Positions 24,601-39,700 are shown, counted from the stretch's first letter. The stretch is DNA of 64,000 nucleotides from Glandiceps talaboti (GCF_964340395.1 NC_135550.1:4252601-4316600); one strand, 5' to 3'. Program-made: numbers and translations. Notes: generated by a model from the sequence alone, not told the origin.

Positions 24601-27600
24601 CCTTTACCAATCTTAGACTAAAGTACTAAAATTTATTACAAAAATGTTCGCAATTTTCGTTTTAAACATGTACAAATGTAACTACATTTTTGTATGAGGC
24701 CAGACACCAGAGTTATACCTAGCCTTACAAACTATGCTCTATTCCAAATTCATTCATGCTACAACAACACTGTCACTGTTTCTCACCTACTTCTATCCAT
24801 CTTAGACTAAACTACTAAAATTTATTAGAAAAATGTCCGCCATTTTGATTTTTAGCATGTAACTAGGAGACCAGACACCAGAGTTACCTAACCTTACAAA
24901 CTATGCTCCTTTCCAAATTGAATCATGCTACAACAACACTGTCACTGTTTCTCACCTACTTCTATCCATCTTAGACTAAACTACTAAAATTTATAAGAAA
25001 AATGTCCGCCATTTTGATTTTTAGCATGTAACGAGGAGACCAGACACCAGAGTTACCTAACCTTACAAACTATACTCCTTTCCAAATTGAATCATGCTAC
25101 AACAACACTGTCACTGTTTCTCACCTACTTCTATCCATCTTAGACTAAACTACTAAAATTTATTAGAAAAATGTCAGCCATTTTGATTTTTAGCATGTAA
25201 CTAGGAGACCAGACACCAGAGTTACCTAGCCTTACAAACTATACTCCTTTCCAAATTGAATCATGCTACAATAACACTGTCACTGTTTTTCACCTATTTC
25301 TATCCATCTTAGACTAAACTACTAAAATTTGTTAGAAAAATGTCCGCCATTTTGATTTTTAGCATGTAACTAGGAGACCAGACACCAGAGTTACCTAGCC
25401 TTACAAACTATACTCTTTTCCAAATTCATTCATGCTACAATAACACTGTCACTGCTTTTCACCTATTTCTATCCATCTTAGACTAAACTACTAAATTTTG
25501 TTAGAAAAATGTCAGCCATTTTGATTTTTAGCATGTAACTAGGAGACCAGACACCAGAGTTACCTAGCCTTACAAACTATACTCTTTTCCAAATTCATTC
25601 ATGCTACAATAACACTGTCACTGTTTTTCACCTATTTCTATCCATCTTAGACTAAACTACTAAAATGTGATAGAAAAATGTCAGCCATTTTGATTTTTAG
25701 CATGTAACTAGGAGACCAGACACCAGAGTTACCTAGCCTTACAAACTATACTCTTTTCCAAATTCATTCATGCTACAATAACACTGTCACTGTTTTTCAC
25801 CTATTTCTATCCATCTTAGACTAAACTACTAAAATTTATTAGAAAAATGTCCGCCATTTTGATTTTTAGCATGTAACTAGGAGACCAGACACCAGAGTTA
25901 CCTAGCCTTACAAACTATACTCCTTTCCAAATTGAATCATGCTACAATAACACTGTCACTGTTTTTCACCTACTTCTATCCATCTTAGACTAAACTACTA
26001 AAATTTATTAGAAAAATGTCCGCCATTTTGATTTTTAGCATGTAACTAGGAGACCAGACACCAGAGTTACCTAACCTTACAAACTATGCTCCTTTCCAAA
26101 TTGAATCATGCTACAACAACACTGTCACTGTTTCTCACCTACTTCTATCCATCTTAGACTAAACTACTAAAATTTATTAGAAAAATGTCCGCCATTTTGA
26201 TTTTTAGCATGTAACAAGGAGACCAGACACCAGAGTTACCTAACCTTACAAACTATACTCCTTTCCAAATTGAATCATGCTACAACAACACTGTCACTGT
26301 TTCTCACCTACTTCTATCCATCTTAGACTAAACTACTAAAATTTATTAGAAAAATATCCGCCATTTTGATTTTTAGCATGTAACTAGGAGACCAGACACC
26401 AGAGTTACCTAACCTTACAAACTATACTCCTTTCCAAATTCATTCATGCTACAATAATACTGTCACTGTTTTTCACCTATTTCTATCCATCTTAGACTAA
26501 ACTACTAAAATTTATTAGAAAAATGTCCGCCATTTTGATTTTTAGCATGTAACTAGGAGACCAGACACCAGAGTTACCTAACCTTACAAACTATACTCCT
26601 TTCCAAATTGAATCATGCTACAATAACACTGTCACTGTTTTTCAACTATTTCTATCCGTCTTAGACTAAACTACTAAAATTTGTTAGAAAAATGTCCGCC
26701 ATTTTGATTTTTAGCATGTAACAAGGAGACCAGACACCAGAGTTACCTAACCTTACAAACTATACTCCTTTCCAAATTGAATCATGCTACAACAACACTG
26801 TCACTGTTTCTCACCTACTTCTATCCATCTTAGACTAAACTACTAAAATTTATTAGAAAAATGTCCGCCATTTTGATTTTTAGCATGTAACTAGGAGACC
26901 AGACACCAGAGTTACCTAACCTTACAAACTATACTCCTTTCCAAATTGAATCATGCTACAACAACACTGTCACTGTTTCTCACCTACTTCTATCCATCTT
27001 AGACTAAACTACTAAAATTTATTAGAAAAATATCCGCCATTTTGATTTTTAGCATGTAACTAGGAGACCAGACACCAGAGTTACCTAACCTTACAAACTA
27101 TACTCCTTTCCAAATTCATTCATGCTACAATAACACTGTCACTGTTTTTCACCTATTTCTATCCATCTTAGACTAAACTACTAAAATTTATTAGAAAAAT
27201 GTCAGCCATTTTGATTTTTAGCATGTAACTAGGAGACCAGACACCAGAGTTACCTAGCCTTACAAACTATACTCCTTTCCAAATTGAATCATGCTACGAT
27301 AACACTGTCACTGTTTTTCACCTATTTCTATCCATCTTAGACTAAACTACTAAAATTTATTAGAAAAATGTCCGCCATTTTGATTTTTAGCATGTAACTA
27401 GGAGACCAGACACCAGAGTTACCTAACCTTACAAACTATACTCCTTTCCAAATTGAATCATGCTACAATAACACTGTCACTGTTTTTCAACTATTTCTAT
27501 CCGTCTTAGACTAAACTACTAAAATTTGTTAGAAAAATGTCCGCCATTTTGATTTTTAGCATGTAACAAGGAGACCAGACACCAGAGTTACCTAACCTTA

Positions 27601-30600
27601 CAAACTATACTCCTTTCCAAATTGAATCATGCTACAATAACACTGTCACTGTTTTTCAACTATTTCTATCCGTCTTAGACTAAACTACTAAAATTTGTTA
27701 GAAAAATGTCCGCCATTTTGATTTTTAGCATGTAACAAGGAGACCAGACACCAGAGTTACCTAACCTTACAAACTATACTCCTTTCCAAATTGAATCATG
27801 CTACAATAACACTGTCACTGTTTTTCACCTACTTCTATCCATCTTAGACTAAACTACTAAAATTTATTAGAAAAATGTCCGCCATTTTGATTTTTAGCAT
27901 GTAACTAGGAGACCAGACACCAGAGTTACCTAACCTTACAAACTATGCTCCTTTCCAAATTGAATCATGCTACAACAACACTGTCACTGTTTCTCACCTA
28001 CTTCTATCCATCTTAGACTAAACTACTAAAATTTATTAGAAAAATGTCCGCCATTTTGATTTTTAGCATGTAACAAGGAGACCAGACACCAGAGTTACCT
28101 AACCTTACAAACTATACTCCTTTCCAAATTGAATCATGCTACAACAACACTGTCACTGTTTCTCACCTACTTCTATCCATCTTAGACTAAACTACTAAAA
28201 TTTATTAGAAAAATATCCGCCATTTTGATTTTTAGCATGTAACTAGGAGACCAGACACCAGAGTTACCTAACCTTACAAACTATACTCCTTTCCAAATTC
28301 ATTCATGCTACAATAATACTGTCACTGTTTTTCACCTATTTCTATCCATCTTAGACTAAACTACTAAAATTTATTAGAAAAATGTCCGCCATTTTGATTT
28401 TTAGCATGTAACTAGGAGACCAGACACCAGAGTTACCTAACCTTACAAACTATACTCCTTTCCAAATTGAATCATGCTACAATAACACTGTCACTGTTTT
28501 TCAACTATTTCTATCCGTCTTAGACTAAACTACTAAAATTTGTTAGAAAAATGTCCGCCATTTTGATTTTTAGCATGTAACAAGGAGACCAGACACCAGA
28601 GTTACCTAACCTTACAAACTATACTCCTTTCCAAATTGAATCATGCTACAACAACACTGTCACTGTTTCTCACCTACTTCTATCCATCTTAGACTAAACT
28701 ACTAAAATTTATTAGAAAAATGTCCGCCATTTTGATTTTTAGCATGTAACTAGGAGACCAGACACCAGAGTTACCTAACCTTACAAACTATACTCCTTTC
28801 CAAATTGAATCATGCTACAACAACACTGTCACTGTTTCTCACCTACTTCTATCCATCTTAGACTAAACTACTAAAATTTATTAGAAAAATATCCGCCATT
28901 TTGATTTTTAGCATGTAACTAGGAGACCAGACACCAGAGTTACCTAACCTTACAAACTATACTCCTTTCCAAATTCATTCATGCTACAATAACACTGTCA
29001 CTGTTTTTCACCTATTTCTATCCATCTTAGACTAAACTACTAAAATTTATTAGAAAAATGTCAGCCATTTTGATTTTTAGCATGTAACTAGGAGACCAGA
29101 CACCAGAGTTACCTAGCCTTACAAACTATACTCCTTTCCAAATTGAATCATGCTACGATAACACTGTCACTGTTTTTCACCTATTTCTATCCATCTTAGA
29201 CTAAACTACTAAAATTTATTAGAAAAATGTCCGCCATTTTGATTTTTAGCATGTAACTAGGAGACCAGACACCAGAGTTACCTAACCTTACAAACTATAC
29301 TCCTTTCCAAATTGAATCATGCTACAATAACACTGTCACTGTTTTTCAACTATTTCTATCCGTCTTAGACTAAACTACTAAAATTTGTTAGAAAAATGTC
29401 CGCCATTTTGATTTTTAGCATGTAACAAGGAGACCAGACACCAGAGTTACCTAACCTTACAAACTATACTCCTTTCCAAATTGAATCATGCTACAATAAC
29501 ACTGTCACTGTTTTTCAACTATTTCTATCCGTCTTAGACTAAACTACTAAAATTTGTTAGAAAAATGTCCGCCATTTTGATTTTTAGCATGTAACAAGGA
29601 GACCAGACACCAGAGTTACCTAACCTTACAAACTATACTCCTTTCCAAATTGAATCATGCTACAACAACACTGTCACTGTTTCTCACCTACTTCTATCCA
29701 TCTTAGACTAAACTACTAAAATTTATTAGAAAAATGTCCGCCATTTTGATTTTTAGCATGTAACTAGGAGACCAGACACCAGAGTTACCTAACCTTACAA
29801 ACTATACTCCTTTCCAAATTGAATCATGCTACAACAACACTGTCACTGTTTCTCACCTACTTCTATCCATCTTAGACTAAACTACTAAAATTTATTAGAA
29901 AAATATCCGCCATTTTGATTTTTAGCATGTAACTAGGAGACCAGACACCAGAGTTACCTAACCTTACAAACTATACTCCTTTCCAAATTCATTCATGCTA
30001 CAATAACACTGTCACTGTTTTTCACCTATTTCTATCCATCTTAGACTAAACTACTAAAATTTATTAGAAAAATGTCAGCCATTTTGATTTTTAGCATGTA
30101 ACTAGGAGACCAGACACCAGAGTTACCTAGCCTTACAAACTATACTCCTTTCCAAATTGAATCATGCTACGATAACACTGTCACTGTTTTTCACGTATTT
30201 CTATCCATCTTAGACTAAACTACTAAAATTTATTAGAAAAATGTCCGCCATTTTGATTTTTAGCATGTAACTAGGAGACCAGACACCAGAGTTACCTAAC
30301 CTTACAAACTATACTCCTTTCCAAATTGAATCATGCTACAATAACACTGTCACTGTTTTTCACCTATTTCTATCCATCTTAGACTAAACTACTAAAATTT
30401 GTTAGAAAAATGTCAGCCATTTTGATTTTTAGCATGTAACTAGGAGACCAGACACCAGAGTTACCTAACCTTACAAACTATACTCCTTTCCAAATTGAAT
30501 CATGCTACAACAACACTGTCACTGTTTCTCACCTACTTCTATCCATCTTAGACTAAACTACTAAAATTTATTAGAAAAATGTCAGCCATTTTGATTTTTA

Positions 30601-31190
30601 GCATGTAACTAGGAGACCAGACACCAGAGTTACCTAGCCTTACAAACTATACTCCTTTCCAAATTGAATCATGCTACAATAACACTGTCACTGTTTTTCA
30701 CGTATTTCTATCCATCTTAGACTAAACTACTAAAATTTATTAGAAAAATGTCCGCCATTTTGATTTTTAGCATGTAACTAGGAGACCAGACACCAGAGTT
30801 ACCTAACCTTACAAACTATACTCCTTTCCAAATTGAATCATGCTACAATAACACTGTCACTGTTTTTCACCTATTTCTATCCATCTTAGACTAAACTACT
30901 AAATTTTGTTAGAAAAATGTCAGCCATTTTGATATTTAGCATGTAACTAGGAGACCAGACACCAGAGTTACCTAGCCTTACAAACTATACTCTTTTCCAA
31001 ATTGATTCATGCTACAACAACACTGTCACTGTTTTTCACCTACTTCTACCCATCTTAGATTAAACTACTAAAATTAATAAGAAAAATGTCAGCCATTTTG
31101 ATTTTTAGCATGTACATGTAACTGAGACCGGACACCAGAGTTACATGTATCTAGCCTTGCAAACTTTGCTCTTTTCCAAATCTCATTTAA
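24601..31190. repeat. 169-bp satellite array, about 39 monomers
   Basis: The anchor CTTAGACTAAACTA recurs at 24801, 24970, 25139, 25308 and on to 31053 at a 169-bp spacing (37 intervals). A diverged first monomer begins at 24612 with an insertion of about 20 bp. Each monomer includes AAAATGTCCGCCATTTTG, TTTTTAGCATGTAACTAGG, AGACCAGACACCAGAGTTAC and TCATGCTACAACAACACTGT. Edge monomers are the most diverged. No frame crosses a monomer intact, so it is non-coding. Recurring variant blocks show higher-order duplication (see findings). Confidence 0.97.
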
Positions 31191-31500
31191 CAGAAACATA
31201 ACTAGCAAAAGAAATCATGATCAAATACTACACCAATACTTTGACCATAAATATTTGCAAGTTTTAGAGTTGAACAATAAATGTATTAATCCTTTGTTAA
31301 CTTTCTTATCTCTTACAGGTTTGTTACACAGTACATAACAGATGTCCTATTCAAAGAAGCCGTTGTTTTGCTCGTCTCTAAGAGAAAAAAAATAACTTCA
31401 GACTCTATGTGTAGTAAAACAGAAATTTAGATCTTAAATCAATTAGTTGTGCACAAGGACATGAGCTCTATTTTGAACATTTTTAATACAATTGAAATGC
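31191..31500. other. Unique non-coding DNA after the satellite
   Basis: No frame or motif recognised. The satellite-like similarity fades by about 31190. Confidence 0.4.
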
Positions 31501-32890
31501 AGAGTGTGTGTGTGTGTGTGTGTGTGTAAACAACTTAGTCGAAAACTGCAGTCCGATTTCTTTGATACTTGGTGGTCATGTTATATTGGATGTCTAGTAG
31601 TGAAATTGTTCAAATGAAAATGATCACATCAGATATATGGGTTTTGGGTCAAAAATGTGATTTTTGTCAAAGAATTTAAACTACAAAACTACTGGGCAGA
31701 TTGGCCTGAAATTTGGTGGGAACATTCTCAGGGGTGTGTAAATTAAGATTTGTTCATGACATGATGTTTCCATGTGTAATATGCAAAGTAGGGCTTTTTG
31801 GTTAAAAACCTACAATTCCAAAACTACTCAGTAGATTGGGCTGAACTTTTAACAGGGATGTATCTGCCGGTGTGTAGATGAAGAAATATTAAGCATATAA
31901 TGATCTCATCAGTAACATCCAAATTAGGTGTAAACATGTAAATTGGTCAAAAATTTATATCTCAAAAAGTACTTGGTCAGGGAAACTGAAATTTGGTGAG
32001 ATGGTTCTAGAAGTGTTGTTCTGCAGATTTCCTTTAGAATAGTTTGACACAATTGGCCCTAGCAACCATGACCATGGCCTTAGCAACAACCAAATGGCAG
32101 TATATTTTGGTTAAATAAGAACACCATCTGGTAGGCAGTTAGTAAACATTCAAAAAATGTATGCAAATATCCCTAGCAACAGTGGCCCCGCCCATGGCAA
32201 CAGCCCAATAATCACATATGTGACAAACATAACATGGTTGGATAGGCAACTGGATAGTCATTCAACAAATGAACACCTATTTTTAGAATGGACTAGCATA
32301 TGGATAAATATTTTAAAAAACTACAGTTGTGCTACATCGCCATTGGCAGTATTTTGGAAAACAATAGTTGTGCTACAATGCCATTTTATATTTCTTTTTT
32401 TCTAAATATTTTTTTTCATATCTGAGGTAGTTATGTTTTTCATTGTTCTCCATATGCTCTCTGTTTTTGGTTTCTTCTCATCAGATGTAGTCATTACATT
32501 TTGGAAGAAAAGTTTTATATTGTCTTTTTAAATTGATGTCAGTTTGTGCATCCACCAATTCTTGCGAGACTTCATAATTTTTGTGATGTTACAATTTTTT
32601 TCTTGAACTTGTTAATAAAAAGGTTAGGGTCGGCAGTGAAAAACTAGGCAGGGTCAGATAACCGGAATCAAACAATTATTTTTTTTTATTGCTTTAAGAA
32701 TTATTCAGAACATGATGATTCCATTATTGATATGCAAATTATGGCTAAAATGTGTCTGTTTGGTAAAATAATCTTTAATTCCAAAAGTAATGAGCTGGAA
32801 ATTAATTTGAATGGCTCTTGGGGTATATAGATGAAGAAGTGTTAAGCATATGATGATCTCATCAGTGACATGAAAATTAGGTATAAAAAT
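31500..32890. repeat. Diverged dispersed repeat with 130-150 bp internal modules
   Basis: After a short (GT)n at 31503-31528, modules repeat a pattern of AAAACTACTGGGCAGATTGG, a GAAATTTGGTG-type phrase, GTGTAGATGAAGAAATATTA, and ATGATCTCATCAGTAACAT. Copies are seen at about 31675-31795, 31805-31965, 31970-32040 and, after an interruption, 32720-32895. The phrase AAGCATATGATGATCTCATC near 32844 closely matches 31890-31915. GGCAACAGCC / CCTAGCAAC phrases lie at 32055-32215. No protein-coding potential is evident. A dispersed mobile-element family is likely. Confidence 0.6.
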
Positions 32891-32899
32891 ATGAATTTT

Positions 32900-33920
32900 G
32901 TTTAATCTTGTCTCTTGGCTCTCTTCGTTGGTGTAAACACACATGTGTTTTTGTAATTTGTACTTCAAGCACTTGTTAAATGAGAATGTTAAAAGACACA
33001 ATCTTTTGTCATTAGAAAAATTTTGGATATTGCAAAGAGATATAGTCATATAACTTAAATCATGGATAATATTAATAAGTAATAAAATGTAAAATGAACA
33101 GAAAACCAGTGTGGACTTCTATATATCTGACAATTTTACATGTTATACACAGAGTGAAGCTAGCATGTAAGTGGTGAATGATTTCATTTTATTTGATTCA
33201 GTTTTATTTTTTGTTGTTGAATGAGACTGATTTTAGGGAGCGATCAGATTTTACGCTGACTTTTTGTTCACCCCACCCCTGCTGACAAATAAAAAAACAC
33301 TGCCCCCCCCCCCCCACATCTGTTGACAAGAAATATTCTTGTTCTTTCTTGCAATATATAAAGCTCTTTAGGCAGGAACCCTATGAGAAGTATGATTGTC
33401 TGTTCATAGCTGTGCAAAATATTCATGGTTTTAGTAACCAAAAGTTCTAGGATATCTCTTACATTGAGTGAACTATTATCATTATAGATTAATTCAGCTA
33501 ATTATAAAGTACATTATTAGAAATGAAATTAACATAATTGTAAACCTAGGGGTTTCAGTAAGTTTCAAAGTAGGGAGAGAACTTGAAAAAGTGTCGGGAG
33601 AAGTGCATGCTATGCCCATGCGTGCATGCTATACAAGTGGGAGGGGGTGTCCCCCTCCCATGGTAAGATCTTTTGAAAAATGAACACCTTTTGGAGGCCA
33701 TTTAGAGCACCATTCATAAGTAAAACACAACTTAGTTATATCATAAAAGTATCACTAATTTTAGGGTTTCAAAAGTTTAAATCATTTCAAGTCATATTGA
33801 CACAAATGATAATGAAAAAAAGATCAAGTACAAAGTATAGTATAGTTTGTTTTATTTATTTACTTGCCCTATGTGGGCTTACCAAGTGAACATTTCGTTC
33901 AATACAAATACATCCACTGG
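32900..33920. other. Non-coding DNA with a short G/C hairpin
   Basis: No gene found. A C13 run lies at 33304-33316. Positions 33638-33660 form a perfect 10-bp stem (TGGGAGGGGG with CCCCCTCCCA) around a 3-nt loop, similar to the GGGGGAGACCCCC motif in the 240-bp repeats near 44280-44770. Confidence 0.4.
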
Positions 33921-33924
33921 GCTT

Positions 33925-36415
33925 ATAATAGTGTATGGTACTATACTATAAACTATACAAGACTATATACTATGCTATGCTATATACTATATACTATATT
34001 ATACTATACTATATACTGTACTATACAATATACTGTACAATACTATACTATAATATTCTATACCTATACTATATTATATAGTATATAGTCTAGTATGGTA
34101 GTCTAGTATAGTATAGTATAGTAGAGTATAGTAATGTATACTATATGGTATATAGTCGTGTAGTATAGTAGAGTATATGGTATATAGTATAGTGTAGTAT
34201 AGTAGAGTATAGTATATGGTGTATAGTAGAGTATAGTATAGTATATGGTATATAGCATAGTATAGTATAGTATCGTATATAGTCAAGTATAGTATATAGT
34301 ATAATATAGTATATTATATAATATAGTATAGTATATGGTGTATAGCATGATAGCATAGTATAATATAATATAGTATAGTGTGGTATAATATAGTAGAGTA
34401 GAGTATATGGAATATACTATAGTGTAGTGTAGTGTAGTATAGTATAGTATTAAATCAAGTATAGTATAGTATATCATATAGTATGGTATATAGTAAATTA
34501 TAGTGTATAGTATAGTATAGTATATGGTATATAGTATAGTATACTCTACTATATAGTACAGTATACTATATACCAGACTATACTATATACTGTACTATAT
34601 AGTATACTATACTATATTATACTATACTATATAGTATACTATACTATACTGCATGTATATACTAAACTATACTATACTATACTGTACTATATACTATACT
34701 GTACTATATACCAGACTATAATGCTATATTGCTATAATGCTATGTACTGTACTATATATTAAACTATACTATATACTATGTATTTTATTATGCTATATAC
34801 TATATACTATACTTTACTATTCTGCACTATACTATACTGTACTATACTACACTAAACTATACTATAATATACTACACTGTACTGTACAATGTACTATACT
34901 ATATTATACTATACTATACTATGCTATGCTATATACCATAAACTATACTATTTTATACTATACTATATACTAGACTATGCTATATACTGTACTATATACT
35001 ATACTATATTATACTGTATACTATACTATACCATACTATACTATACTATACTATACTATTCTATACTACTAGTATACTATATACTATACTATATACCATA
35101 CTACATAGTATAGTATACTATATTATTCGATACCTATACTATAATATATAGTACATATTATATATAGTCTAGTATAGTACATTATATAGTATAATATATA
35201 GTATAGTATACTGGTAGTATAGTATAGTACATAGTATAGTATAGTAGAGTATATGTTATTTTGTGTACTATAGTATAGTACATAGTATAGTGTAGTATAT
35301 ATTATAATATAGTATATTATATAGTATAGAATAGTATAGTATAATATAGTAGAGTATATAGTATAGTGTAGTGTAGTATAGTATAGCATAGTATATCATA
35401 TAGTATGGTATATAGTAAAGTATAGTATATGGTATATAGTATAGCATATCACAGTATAGTATTGTATATTATAGTATATAATAGTATAGTATAGTATATT
35501 ATGGTATAATATACAAGAGTATAGTAGAGTATGTGGAATATAGTATAGTGTAGTATAGTATAGCATAGTATATCATAGTATGGTATATAGTAAAGTATAG
35601 TATATGGTATATAGTATAGCATAGCATAGTATAGTATTGTATATTATAGTATATAATAGTATAGTATAGTATAGTATATTATGGTATAATATACTAGAGT
35701 ATAGTAGAGTATGTGGAATATAGTATAGTTTAGTGTATAGTATAGCATACTATACCATACCGTACTATACTATATACTGTACAATACAATACTATAATAT
35801 TATTCTATACCTATACTATCATATATAGTCTAGCATAGTATAGTATAGTAGAGTATAGTAGAGCATATGGTATATAGTATAGCATAGCAAAGTATAGTAT
35901 AGTCTAGTATAGTATAGTATAATATACTAGAGTATAGTAGAGTATATGGAATATAGTGTATAGTGTATATTATAGTGTAGTGTATAGTATAGCATACTAT
36001 ACCATACAGTACTATATAATATACTCTACTATATACAGTACAATAATATACTATAATATTATTCTATACCTACACTATTGTATACAGTATAGAGTCTAGT
36101 ATAGCATAGTATAGTATAGTATAGTATAGTATAGTGTAGTAGATTATAGTATAGTAGAATATATGGAATATAGTGTATAGTGTATATTATAGTGTAGTGT
36201 ATAGTATAGCATACTATACCATACAGTACTGTATAATATACTCTACTATATACTGTACAATAATATACTATAATATTATTCTATTCCTACACTATCGTAT
36301 ATAGTATAGAGTCTAGTATAATCTAGTATAATCTAGTATAGTATAGTATAGTATAGTGTAGTAGATTATAGTATAGTAGAGTATGTGGTATATAGTATAG
36401 TATACAGTCCAGTAT
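33925..36415. repeat. ATAGT/ACTAT pentanucleotide array, strand-switching segment 1
   Basis: Imperfect 5-bp repeats with frequent TATAT and TGTA interruptions. The repeat strand alternates: ACTAT to about 34080, TAGTA to about 34545, ACTAT to about 35105, TAGTA to about 35740. From about 35745 to 36415 it alternates in 75-170 bp blocks, with near-duplicate cassettes around 35740-35830, 35985-36075 and 36205-36300. Long Tyr/Ile/Leu frames here are artefacts. Confidence 0.95.
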
Positions 36416-36755
36416 ATTGATAGCGCAAATCGAGAGATCTGATTGATCTAGGCATCGAACTAGCGCGTCTAAGCTGAGCGATAATGCACAGTTGGCACGT
36501 GTCCAAATTTTGATGTTCTCTCACTTTTCGTCTACGAACGTTATAGTCTGCGCAGGGATGGGGGCACAAATGAAACCAGAAAATGTTGCGTCATATCTTG
36601 TTTCCGACAGTTTCAATATACTGGTATAATATAATAGCGATAAACCACCCCTGGGAATGGTATACCACTCGGTTTTGACCAGTGAACGAAATATATTGAG
36701 TTCACTGCTCAAAACCGAGTGGTATACCATCCCCAGGGTGTGGTTTATTGCTTAA
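36415..36755. mobile_element. Non-repeat island with a near-perfect inverted repeat inside the pentanucleotide array
   Basis: The array is interrupted by unrelated, CpG-bearing DNA (36415-36630). This is followed by an inverted repeat with arms 36637-36687 and 36700-36751 and a 12-nt loop. The arms share ATAAACCAC, TGGTATACCACTCGGTTTTG and AGTGAAC with a few mismatches. It may be a small fold-back or palindromic MITE inserted in the array; no target duplication could be assigned. Nothing coding was seen. Confidence 0.65.
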
Positions 36756-39700
36756 GTATACTATAGTATAATAGAGTATAGTAGAGTATATGGTATATGG
36801 TATAGTGTCGTGTAGTATAGTATAGTATAGTATGGTATAATATACTAGTATATGGAATATAGTATAGTATAGTGTAGGTTATAGTATAGCATACTATAGC
36901 ATACCTATACTATTGTATATAATATATAGTCAAGCATAGTATCATATAAAATTAGTATAGTATAGTATAGTTTAGTATACTCAAGTATAGTATCGTATAA
37001 AATTAGTATAGTATAGTATAGTATAGTATAGTATAGTATAGTATAGTATAGTATAGTATAGGATAGTATATTCTAGTATAGTATAGTATGGTATAATATA
37101 GTAGTGTATAGTAGAGTATATTGAATATAGCATAGTGTAGTGTTGCATAGTATAGTATATAGGCAAGTGTAGTATATAGTATAATATAATATATTATATA
37201 GTAGAGTATATAGTATAGTATAGTGTATCGTATATATTATAGCATAGGATAGTATTGTATAGTATATGGTATATTATACTATACTATATTATACTATACT
37301 ATGCTATACTATATTATGCTATACTATACTATACTAGACTATACTATACTATATACTATACTATACTATACTGTACTATATACTAGACTATGCTATATAA
37401 TATATTATGTACTATATACTATACTATACTATACTATACTATACTATACTGTACTATGCTATACTATACTATATACTAGACTATGCTATATAATATATTA
37501 TGTACTATATACTATACTATTCTGTACTGTACTGTACTCTACTGTACTATACTATATTATATTGTACCATACTATACTATACTATACTATACTATACTAT
37601 ATAGTATAGTATACAATACTGTATTATACTATATACTAGACTATACTATATTCTGTACTATATTATACTATTCTATATTATACTATACTATGCTATACTA
37701 TATTATGCTATGCTATACTATACTAGACTATACTATACTATATACTATACTATACTATACTGCACTATATACTAGACTATGATATATAATATATTCTGTA
37801 CTATATACTATACTATACTATACTATAATATACTATACTATACTGCACTATATACTAGACTATGATATATACTGTACTATATACTACACTATACTATACT
37901 ATTCTATACTATATTATACTATATACTAGACTATGTTGTATACTGTACTATATACTATACTATATACTGTACTATATACTTGTCTTTACTATATACTATA
38001 TACTATATACTAGACTATTCTATACGATACTGTACTATATACTATACTATACTATACTATACTATACTATACTATACTATACTATACTATACTATACTAT
38101 ACTATATACTAGACTATGCTATATACTGTACTATATACTGTACTATATACTTGTCTTTACTATATACTATACTATATACTATATTCTAGACTATTCTATA
38201 CTATACTGTACTATATACTATACTATACTATACTATACTATACTATATACTAGACTACACTATATACTATACTATGCTCTATACTATGTACCATACTATA
38301 CTATACTATACTAAACTATATACTGTACTATATAGTATACTATGCTATATCATACTATACTATACTCTACTATACTATACTATACTATACTTTACTATAT
38401 ACTATACTATATACTATACTATACTAGACTATACTATATACTAGACTGTGCTATATACTATATATTGTACTATATACTATACTATACTATACTATATTAT
38501 ACTGTACTATACTATACCATACTATATAGTATAGTATACAATACTATACTGTATTATACTATACTATTCTAGACTATACTATATTCTGTACTATATATTA
38601 TACTATACTATATTATACTATACTATGCTATATTATATTATGCTATGCTATACTATACTATATACTATACTATGCTAGACTAGACTACACTATATACTAT
38701 ATTATGCTATATACTATATACTATACATTGTACTATACTATACTATACTGTACTGTACTGTACTCTACTGTACTATACTATACTATACTATATTATACTG
38801 TACTATACTATACTATACTATACTATACTATATAGTATAGTATACAATACTGTACTATACTATATACTAGACTATACTATATTCTGTACTATATATTATA
38901 CTATACTATATTATACTATACTATGCTATACTATATTATGCTATACTATACTATACTAAACTATACTATACTATATACTATACTAAACTATACTGTACTA
39001 TATACTAGACTATGCTATATAAAATATTATGTACTATATACTATACTATACTATACTATACTGTACTATGCTATACTATACTATATACTAGACTATGCTA
39101 TATAATATATTATGTACTATATACTATACTATTCTGTACTGTACTGTACTGTACTCTACTGTACTATACTATATTATACTGTACTATACTATACTATACT
39201 ATATAGTATAGTATACAATACTGTATTATACTATATACTAGACTATACTATATTCTGTACTATATATTATACTATTCTATATTATACTATACTATGCTAT
39301 ACTATATTATGCTATGCTATACTATACTAGACTATACTATACTATATACTATACTATACTATACTATACTGCACTATATACTAGACTATGATATATAATA
39401 TATTCTGTACTATATACTATACTATACTATGCTATACTGCACTATATACTAGACTATGCTATATACTGGACTATATACTACACTATACTATACTATTCTA
39501 TACTATATTATACTATATACTAGACTATGCTGTATACTGTACTATATATACTATACTTTATACTGTACTATATACTTGTCTTTACTATATACTATATACT
39601 ATACTATACTATACTATACTGTACTATATACTATACTATACTATACTATACTATACTATACTATACTATACTATACTATATACTAGACTCAGTATATACT

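Noticed and set aside
24601-31190. CRISPR-like array
   Set aside because: Units are contiguous 169-bp monomers that vary by point changes, with no short repeat/unique spacer alternation, and the host is an animal.
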